Origin: Phycisphaerae bacterium
GTDB taxonomy: Bacteria > Planctomycetota > Phycisphaerae > UBA1845 > Fen-1342
NCBI GenBank assembly: GCA_022842805.1
Contig: JALHOX010000153.1
Span: 1 to 8,078 of the forward strand
Direction of reading: 5' to 3'
DNA: 8,078 nucleotides
Under the pieces are notes generated by a model. The model did not search any database and was not told the origin of the DNA. It worked only from the letters and a program-made list of their open reading frames with translations. Within the stretch, counting starts at the first letter, position 1; every line of letters begins with the position of its first letter. Both the position numbers and the translations under genes were made by a program. Of this stretch, positions 1 through 5,088 are shown piece by piece.

Positions 1-1162
1 CGCCGCCGCGCAGTTGCAGATTGCCCGAGGTCGTCCCGCCCAGGCGCGTGTATTCGTCGCCGTTCGTGCCGAAGGTCAGCAGACGGCTCTGAGCGCCGTT
101 CAGCTCGAGCGCCGTGTTGACCGCGTTCCGAACCTGCAGCAGGCCGTTGCCGCTGCCGTCTTCAGCGTCCATAAACACGCTGACACCGCCGGCGGCACGA
201 TACATCTCCATGTATCCGCCCTCGCTGGTGGAGCTCGACGCGCCCATGCGGATCGCCGTGTCGCCGCCCTCGTCCCACATCTGCATCCATCCGCCCCAGC
301 CATGCGAGCTCATGCGGGCGTGGACGGTGTTGACGAGGTTGTTGTTGATGTCGCCGACGCTGATCGAGTTCTCCGACCAGATCTGGCCCGTCGCGCCGTC
401 GAGATACGCGTTGATCTCGCCGTTCTGCATCGTCGTCACATAGCCGCCGCCGGCATTGGCAAATTGCGAGACGGCGCCGCTGTTGTCGTCGTTGACCAGC
501 GACGCAATGCCCATCGCCGCGTCGAACACAAAGCGCGGCACAGGCCCGCCGCCGAAGATCGCGAAATAGCCGGGCACGCCCGCCTCGCCCAGCTCGATCG
601 CGTCGTCGAGCTCGGGGCTGGCGACACGGTCGACGCGATACGCATAAGGCACCGAACCGACCGGCAGCCGCGGCGCAAGCTCGGCCCCGCCGTTCACGCG
701 CACGCCGATCTGCCGCGCGGTGCCGTCGAAGTTCGACGGGCTGAAGGGCACGAGCACATCGACGATGCCGTTGGAAAGCGGGACGGCGTTTAGCACGATC
801 GGCGCGCCGAGGGCCGCGCCGCCACCCGAGTAAAGCTGAAAGGTGAGATCAGCGGTGGGGCCGGGCAGCGGGTTTCCGCCGTTGTCCGTCAGCCGCGCCT
901 GAAAACTGAACTGCGCGCTGTTCGCGTCGAGGATCGGGGCCAGCGGCACGGTCGGCGTGCCCGACTTGATCACCGGAATCGATACGGGCGATGGCGTTTC
1001 CGGCGCGGCGGGCGCGTCGAGAGTCACGTTCGTCGCCGGTACAGGAGCGATAATGGCGTCCGGCGGCGCCTGACCCAGCGCCGAGACGCCGCTCCCCAGC
1101 ACCAACACCGACATCAGGCTTCCGACACCACACTTAAAGCCGCGCATGCTCGAACGTTGCAT
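1..1162 (-). CDS. Secreted fibre-like repeat protein, C-terminus cut by window edge
   Basis: The frame is open for 387 codons from ATG at 1162 to the left edge, with no stop. AGGAGA (1170-1175 on the minus strand) lies 7 bases upstream of this ATG, which favours it over the ATG at 1147. Residues 1-32 form a signal peptide (Arg/Lys, then a Leu/Val/Gly-rich core, cleavage near GQA). Residues 33-80 are a Pro/Ala-rich linker. Residues 82-182 form a beta-rich module (FQARLTDNGG, LTFQLYSGG, then VGSVPYAYRVD) that I recognise from memory as the N-terminal unit of bacterial tail-fibre-like surface proteins. From about 290 there are roughly 25-residue repeats: GGWMQMW (290-296), GGYMEMY (315-321), NGLLQVR (339-345). 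Such proteins often end in an intramolecular chaperone (S74) domain, which would lie outside the window. A surface adhesin or appendage role is inference. The long frame on the opposite strand is a shadow. Confidence 0.82.
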   Translation of the reverse strand, partial: MQRSSMRGFKCGVGSLMSVLVLGSGVSALGQAPPDAIIAPVPATNVTLDAPAAPETPSPVSIPVIKSGTPTVPLAPILDANSAQFSFQARLTDNGGNPLPGPTADLTFQLYSGGGAALGAPIVLNAVPLSNGIVDVLVPFSPSNFDGTARQIGVRVNGGAELAPRLPVGSVPYAYRVDRVASPELDDAIELGEAGVPGYFAIFGGGPVPRFVFDAAMGIASLVNDDNSGAVSQFANAGGGYVTTMQNGEINAYLDGATGQIWSENSISVGDINNNLVNTVHARMSSHGWGGWMQMWDEGGDTAIRMGASSSTSEGGYMEMYRAAGGVSVFMDAEDGSGNGLLQVRNAVNTALELNGAQSRLLTFGTNGDEYTRLGGTTSGNLQLRGG

Positions 1163-1458
1163 CTGATCGTCTCCTGTAGAGGGCCGGCACTATCCGGCGC
1201 GAAGGGCAAAGCGAATCGTCTCGGTACGCCAAGCGGCAGCGCCCGGCGATCGGTCACGCGACTTGCTGAAAAATTTCGGAGGGGCTTGGGGCCGAGCGCT
1301 ACCGCGGGTCAGCGTGGCGGCCCGGATTGAAGCGGGTGATGTGCACAGCAGTCGAGAAACGAAGGGAAATCACGAAGGAAGGGGGGGGGGCGCCGCCGCA
1401 CTCGCCCACCGGAGCGGAACTTCGAACAATCGGGAAACGCCCCCCGGCCGATCCGAAC
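1163..1458. other. Intergenic region upstream of the fibre-like gene
   Basis: These 296 bases lie between the dehydrogenase stop and the fibre-like gene start, both on the minus strand. I find no convincing ORF, RNA gene or intrinsic terminator. It should contain the promoter of the fibre-like gene, but no good -35/-10 pair is visible on the minus strand. An A/T-rich patch (gaaaaatttc, around 1266-1275) and a run of ten G (1381-1390) stand out. Confidence 0.5.
1381..1390. repeat. Homopolymer run of ten G (C10 on the minus strand)
   Basis: Ten consecutive G follow a purine-rich stretch (gaaggaa). The run is about 219 bases upstream of the start codon of the exported fibre-like protein, in non-coding DNA. 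Runs of this length are prone to slipped-strand length change, and in other bacteria such tracts upstream of surface genes can modulate expression. Whether this one varies or matters cannot be seen here. It could also be a place where sequencing miscounted. Confidence 0.85.
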
Positions 1459-2244
1459 TCACATCGAATTGAGTCGCCCGCCGTCGACAGGCAGGTTGAT
1501 CCCGGTCACATAACTCGCCTCGCGCGAGGCGAGGAAGGCCACCGCCGCGGCGATTTCATCGATCGTCGCGAAGCGCCCCATCGGGACGCCCTTTCGCGCC
1601 TGTTCGACAACCGCTTCATAGGGCACGCCCTCCCGGGCGGCGCGGCTCTCGAATAGCTCCTTCAGCCGATCGGTATCAGTGAAGCCCGGCAGGACGTTGT
1701 TCACCGTGATGCCGAATGGCGCCAGCTCGCGCGAGAGAGTCTTCGCCCACGCCGCGACAGCCCAGCGCGTCGTGTTGGAGACGCCGATGCCGGGGATCGG
1801 CTCACGCACGCTGGTCGAGATGATCTGGATGATCCGCCCATAGCGACGAGCCTTCATGTGCGGCGTCAGCGTCTGCACCAGCACCTGGTTGCCGAGCACG
1901 TGCATCTCAAACGCCCGACGAAAGGCGTCGACATCGGCCTCAAGCACGGGGCCGGGCGCCGGACCGCCCGTGTTGTTCACGAGAATGTCGAAGCCGCCGC
2001 TCGCGGCCAGCGCCTGCTCCGCGGCGCGGCGCAGGGCTTCCGTCGCGGCGAAGTCGGCGGCCTGCCACTGGTGTGTCTGGTTCGCGGGGCGCGGCAATTC
2101 GGCGGCGACAGCGGCCAACGCAGCAGGGTTACGCGCCAGCAGAGTGACGGTCGCTCCTTGCCGCGCCAGTAGATTCGCCGTGGCGCGGCCGATGCCTTGT
2201 GTGCTGCCGCAGACGAGCGCGTTTTGTCCGGTGAGGTCGAGCAC
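1459..2244 (-). CDS. Atypical short-chain dehydrogenase/reductase (SDR) family protein
   Basis: A 261-residue Rossmann-fold protein, the usual length for a classical SDR. The start is GTG at 2244 because AGGAGA sits 6 bases upstream and the SDR fold begins at once (VLDLTGQNALVCG). The frame stays open to an ATG at 2331, but those 29 extra residues look non-coding. Visible motifs: dinucleotide-binding CGSTQGIG (residues 12-19), NNTGG (90-94), strand IIQIIS with Ser143, NNVLPG (182-187), and C-terminal YVTGINLPVDGG (245-256). Classical SDRs have Tyr 13 residues after the catalytic Ser and Lys 4 further on; here those places hold Ser156 and Arg160 (SNTTR), and the tetrad Asn is probably replaced near His115. 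Similar genes are often named FabG-like, but the missing Tyr/Lys makes that activity uncertain. Substrate is unknown; the location is cytoplasmic. Confidence 0.9.
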   Translation of the reverse strand: MLDLTGQNALVCGSTQGIGRATANLLARQGATVTLLARNPAALAAVAAELPRPANQTHQWQAADFAATEALRRAAEQALAASGGFDILVNNTGGPAPGPVLEADVDAFRRAFEMHVLGNQVLVQTLTPHMKARRYGRIIQIISTSVREPIPGIGVSNTTRWAVAAWAKTLSRELAPFGITVNNVLPGFTDTDRLKELFESRAAREGVPYEAVVEQARKGVPMGRFATIDEIAAAVAFLASREASYVTGINLPVDGGRLNSM

Positions 2245-2250
2245 GATTGG

Positions 2251-2256
2251 TCTCCT
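2251..2256 (-). promoter_or_regulatory. Ribosome binding site fixing the GTG start of the SDR gene
   Basis: The minus strand reads AGGAGA followed by CCAATC and then GTG at 2244, a 6-base spacing. This decides for the GTG start over the in-frame ATG at 2331. The same AGGAGA core precedes the fibre-like gene. Confidence 0.75.
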
Positions 2257-2454
2257 GAACTCGGCAGGATAGTCGATGATGGCAGGGGGGAAACGGTGGT
2301 GCGAATACGCGCCCGGATCGTGCGCAATCACTCAAAGCATCAGGGGGCAGGCGCCACTCACAAACTGTACCGCTCACCGCACCGCGTCACGGCCGCACCG
2401 GGCCGACTCGCGCTCGCAATTTGCGGCATAGCGTTTCACGCGTCAAAGCGCGCG

Positions 2455-3231
2455 TCACGGCGGAGACAACGTTGTCGGTTCCCCGTCGGGATATTTCCGC
2501 CGAAACTCGCGCCAGACGATCAGCGCCAGCGGGCCCGCGATCGCGCAGAACACGACAATGACCCAGAACAGCGCGATCAGTTGAATCGCGATCATGCCGG
2601 TCAAGCCGGAGGGCATGCGCTCCGGCAATAGAAACGTGCGCTGGATCAGCGCAAACATCTCCACCGCCGCCGGGTCGCGCCGCATTGGCGCAATGGCGTA
2701 CTTGGCCCAGACGCCGCCGCCGCGCGCGTAGTAGCCCATCGCGCCGCCGCCTTGTGCGATATAACCGGCCGCGCCGCCGCCGTTGGCAAATCCGCCCACG
2801 GCCCCGCCGCCGATGGCAAGCAGCAGGCCGATGGCCCAGCCGCCGACGGAGATCATTCCCACCGACATGCCGCCCAAGGTCAGCCCGCCCGTCGCGAATC
2901 CGCCGATCGCGATGATGCCGCGCGCGAATCCGCCCAGCGCCAGCCAGCCGGTGGCGATGTCGCCGAACGCGATGATGCCCTTGGCGTGGCCGACTTTCTG
3001 GTCACCAAGCGGGCCATAGGCGACGTCGATCAGCGGCAGCCCGAAGATCACATAGGGCGAGCGATAGCGCTTGCCGAGCACGACGGCCCCGCCGCGCTGC
3101 AACACCTCAACCAGCGGCTTGCCGCACTCCGGGCACTTTGAAGAACTGGTCAACCCCGTGAGCGTGTAGTTGCAGTTTCCGCAATACGGCTCGCCGGGCT
3201 TGCGCGCTTTCGAGTCGGTGGTAGCGCTCAT
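2455..3231 (-). CDS. Zinc-ribbon membrane protein with glycine-led pentapeptide repeats
   Basis: A 258-residue protein read from ATG at 3231; the frame could extend to a GTG at 3309, but those 26 residues resemble no domain. Domains in order: a zinc ribbon with CxxC pairs at Cys17/Cys20 and Cys33/Cys36 (CGNC, CPECG); a conserved-looking segment 54-84 including IFGLPLIDVAYG; a tandem G-x-x-[A/S]-x array over 85-175; a basic stretch (PMRRD, 182-186); one hydrophobic helix at about 213-238; and a basic C-terminal tail (WREFRRKYPDG). I recall this GLPL...GIIAxG style from uncharacterised proteins of planctomycetes and other bacteria but cannot name a family. The array may form a beta-solenoid like pentapeptide-repeat proteins, or pack as small-residue membrane segments. 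The zinc ribbon probably faces the cytoplasm. Function unknown. It is divergent from the RdgC-like gene across 176 bases. The Shine-Dalgarno match is weak. Confidence 0.85.
   Translation of the reverse strand: MSATTDSKARKPGEPYCGNCNYTLTGLTSSSKCPECGKPLVEVLQRGGAVVLGKRYRSPYVIFGLPLIDVAYGPLGDQKVGHAKGIIAFGDIATGWLALGGFARGIIAIGGFATGGLTLGGMSVGMISVGGWAIGLLLAIGGGAVGGFANGGGAAGYIAQGGGAMGYYARGGGVWAKYAIAPMRRDPAAVEMFALIQRTFLLPERMPSGLTGMIAIQLIALFWVIVVFCAIAGPLALIVWREFRRKYPDGEPTTLSPP
2707..2979 (-). repeat. 18 tandem G-x-x-[A/S]-x pentapeptide units within the zinc-ribbon protein
   Basis: Reading residues 85-175, Gly recurs every fifth position: ten units from GIIAF to GGWAI (85-134), one six-residue unit GLLLAI (135-140), then seven units from GGGAV to GGGVW (141-175). 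Position 3 is mostly I, L, F or M in the first half and shifts towards Gly in the second; position 4 is nearly always Ala or Ser. The DNA is correspondingly GC-rich and repetitive, which explains the long open shadow frames on the opposite strand. Confidence 0.88.
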
Positions 3232-3287
3232 GTCAAAGATGTTACTCGCGAGAGCGCGGTCATCCGCAAACGCCGGCGCAGCGCGCC

Positions 3288-3299
3288 GCGCAAATGCGC
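3288..3299. repeat. Short dyad GCGCA-aa-TGCGC in the divergent intergenic region
   Basis: Perfect 5-base arms with a 2-base spacer lie between the starts of the zinc-ribbon and RdgC-like genes, about 16 bases upstream of the candidate -35 box for the latter. It could be an operator, but in such GC-rich DNA a dyad this short can arise by chance. Confidence 0.3.
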
Positions 3300-3314
3300 T
3301 GTTTTGCACAACTT

Positions 3315-3343
3315 TTGACCGGCGGGGCGGCGCGACCTAGCCT
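3315..3343 (+). promoter_or_regulatory. Candidate sigma-70-type promoter for the RdgC-like gene
   Basis: TTGACC (3315-3320) matches five of six -35 consensus bases, is followed by a 17-base spacer, and then TAGCCT (3338-3343), which matches only three of six -10 bases. Transcription would begin near 3350, leaving about 58 bases of leader before the ATG at 3408. The position is right and the spacing ideal, but the -10 box is weak. Confidence 0.4.
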
Positions 3344-3407
3344 GATGAGATTCGGCGGGCGCTGGCGCGGCCCGCGCATTCACCCCTCTGCAAGACGGCA
3401 GGCACGG

Positions 3408-4601
3408 ATGGCTTTCGCCTCGGGTTCCGTATCGTTTCGACGCTTCGCGATCTCGGGCTCGCCCCTCGGCGAGGACCACGACAAGCTCGCGGCGACGCTG
3501 GCCGAGTTCGCTTTTGGTCGGCGCGGCGCCGCCGATCCGACGCTCCAGGTCGGCTGGATCAACCCGACCCATCTTTTCGATCACGAGATCAACCCGGCCA
3601 AGATCGGCTTTGGCCGCTTCGCCCACATCGCCATGCGGATCGACCGGCTTTCGGTCCCCGCGGCGGTGGCTCGAAGCTATCAGCGATTAGAGGAAGAGGC
3701 GGCGCTCGCAGCCAGCGGGCGGGCCTTCCTCAGCCGCAGCGAACAGCGCGCGGCGAAAGAGACGGCCAAGATCCGCATCGAGCAGGAGATGAAAAGCGGC
3801 GCGTTTCGGCGCATGTCTTCCGTGCCGATCCTCATCGACCTCCTCACAAACACGCTGCTGCTCGGCGGCGGAGGGGCCAACGCCGGCGATCGCCTGATCG
3901 AACTCTTCGGAAACACCTTCAATCGCCCGCTGATCCCCATCGACGCCGACCAGTTGGCCGAGCGGCTGCTGGGCACAAACGCCCGAGTGCTGGAGCAGAT
4001 CCGACCATTTCATCTGGTCGAAGAGCCCAACGAAGCGCCCGACGGCGAGTTGCCCCAGATCAGCACCAGCTTTCTCGGGCGCGAGTTTCTCTCCTGGATC
4101 TGGTACCTCACCGACGCGACCGCCTCGCCCGGCCTGAAACTCCGCAACGGCGACGAAATCACCGTTGCGATTGATCGATCCATCCGCCTCCAGTGCGACT
4201 TCGGCATGACCGGCGTCGCCGCCCTGACGGCCGACGCCCCCGCCGGCCTCCCCGAGGCCCGCGCGGCAGTCGCCATCGGCAAGCAGCCCACGCGCTCCGG
4301 TTTGGTCATCGGCTCGCCCGTCGGCGAATTCGCGCTCACGCTCGACGGCCCCAAGATGGCCGTCTCCGGCATGGTCGTGCCGGAAGAGGAGGCGAGCGAC
4401 AACCGCGGCCCCCGCGAACTGCTGGAGGAGCGCTTCGAGCGCTGCTTCGACAGCGTCGGCCTGCTCGACGTCATCTTCGAGACATTCCTGCGAGTCCGCG
4501 TCGGCGCAAACTGGGGCGCAACGCTAAGCGACATGCAAAAGTGGGCCAGAGCCGCGGCAGGATCGGCAAATCGCTCGGCGGCCCGCGCGGCGATCGCCTA
4601 A
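3408..4601 (+). CDS. rdgC-like: RdgC-like recombination-associated protein
   Basis: A 397-residue protein, longer than the roughly 300 residues of E. coli RdgC. The ATG at 3408 is chosen because MAFASGSVSFRRF begins the fold; the frame is open upstream to 3294 but that Arg-rich stretch overlaps the promoter region. Parallels with RdgC that I can see: an N-terminal segment ending in VGWINP (48-53, compare MGWVPP), a Val-Pro (83-84) leading into a long charged helix (90-130), GAFRR followed by a beta strand with ID (131-144), DRLIELF (161-167) and PLIPI (174-178), and the hallmark-like GREFLSWIWYLTD (224-236). Known RdgC proteins are dimeric rings around double-stranded DNA that modulate RecA-dependent recombination; cytoplasmic or nucleoid location is expected. 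It appears to be transcribed alone. Assignment rests on remembered family patterns, so function is inferred. Confidence 0.7.
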   Translation: MAFASGSVSFRRFAISGSPLGEDHDKLAATLAEFAFGRRGAADPTLQVGWINPTHLFDHEINPAKIGFGRFAHIAMRIDRLSVPAAVARSYQRLEEEAALAASGRAFLSRSEQRAAKETAKIRIEQEMKSGAFRRMSSVPILIDLLTNTLLLGGGGANAGDRLIELFGNTFNRPLIPIDADQLAERLLGTNARVLEQIRPFHLVEEPNEAPDGELPQISTSFLGREFLSWIWYLTDATASPGLKLRNGDEITVAIDRSIRLQCDFGMTGVAALTADAPAGLPEARAAVAIGKQPTRSGLVIGSPVGEFALTLDGPKMAVSGMVVPEEEASDNRGPRELLEERFERCFDSVGLLDVIFETFLRVRVGANWGATLSDMQKWARAAAGSANRSAARAAIA

Positions 4602-4621
4602 GCCCAATTCGCGCCCGCCGG

Positions 4622-4633
4622 CGAGTCGACTCG
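4622..4633. repeat. Perfect 12-base palindrome CGAGTCGACTCG
   Basis: The palindrome lies 21 bases after the RdgC-like stop codon. It has no T tract, so it is not a recognisable intrinsic terminator. It may be a protein site or simply 3' end structure. Confidence 0.45.
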
Positions 4634-4657
4634 GACTCACCGCAGCCAACGGGTGAT

Positions 4658-4672
4658 CGGTCCACAGGACCG
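4658..4672. repeat. Hairpin CGGTCC-aca-GGACCG downstream of the RdgC-like gene
   Basis: A perfect 6-base stem with a 3-base loop, 57 bases after the RdgC-like stop. There is no following T run, so at most it is mRNA 3' end structure. Confidence 0.4.
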
Positions 4673-5001
4673 CCGCGGGTCCGAACGGCGCCAATCGCCG
4701 CTCGATGGTTATGGGGCCTGCCCAGCTCGCGAGCGGCTTCCCTCGCTCCAATCGCCGGCCGGCTTCCAACCACCCCCGTTTTTTCAGAATCGCGGATTTT
4801 GGATCGCGGCGCGCGATATACTGCCTCATGCTGGGAATAGTTGGGCGTCAATCGGCGTTCAACCTAATGCTGGGTCGGGCGAAATGCACGGGAGTCTCCG
4901 CGCATAGCGCCTCCGTCATATCAGCATGCAGTTCGCCCGAGCATCACGGCCCTTGCTTGTCGCGAGGTTCCGCGGTCGGCGAGTTTTAGCTTCGTACACG
5001 T

Positions 5002-5017
5002 GAACCAAGGCTGGTTC
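5002..5017. repeat. Hairpin GAACCA-aggc-TGGTTC in the protease leader region
   Basis: A perfect 6-base stem with a tetraloop, ending 71 bases before the protease start codon. Together with the next hairpin it would form a structured 5' leader if transcription starts upstream of 5000. Confidence 0.45.
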
Positions 5018-5025
5018 CGCGAGGT

Positions 5026-5045
5026 GTCGGGCGTGCACACCCGAC
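5026..5045. repeat. Hairpin GTCGGG-cgtgcaca-CCCGAC near the protease start
   Basis: A perfect 6-base stem with an 8-base loop, about 43 bases upstream of the start codon. An overlapping alternative pairing exists (GGTGT at 5023-5027 with ACACC at 5037-5041); the two are mutually exclusive. Regulatory use is speculation. Confidence 0.4.
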
Positions 5046-5088
5046 GACACTTGGTATTGTCCGACCTGTAGCCCTCTGGAGAGCGAGA

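Larger units (their letters stand above)
4602..5088. other. Long intergenic region between the RdgC-like and protease genes
   Basis: These 487 bases hold no convincing gene; the short open frames on both strands are Arg/Ser/Pro-rich shadows. Next to the RdgC-like stop there are two perfect dyads without a T run (4622-4633 and 4658-4672). A TATACT hexamer at 4817-4822 resembles a -10 box but has no matching -35. Near the protease the nine-base word GGTTCCGCG occurs twice (4966-4974 and 5013-5021), and two hairpins lie at 5002-5017 and 5026-5045. The protease promoter and a structured leader probably lie here. Confidence 0.5.

Noticed and set aside
14..793. 259-residue open frame on the plus strand
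   Set aside because: It is antisense to the fibre-like gene, is rich in Arg, Ala, His and Val as expected for a shadow of GC-rich coding DNA, and has no recognisable domain.
2245..2331. N-terminal extension of the SDR to the ATG at 2331
   Set aside because: The 29 extra residues do not resemble an SDR N-terminus or targeting signal, and AGGAGA sits at ideal spacing before the GTG at 2244.
2752..3141. Plus-strand frames opposite the glycine repeat array
   Set aside because: Their repetitive Pro/Ala/Arg composition simply mirrors the GxxAx repeats on the other strand.
4754..4784. GCCGGCCGGC followed by T6 as a terminator for the RdgC-like gene
   Set aside because: The palindrome is separated from the T run by about 16 bases with no continuing stem, so it is not a proper intrinsic terminator.
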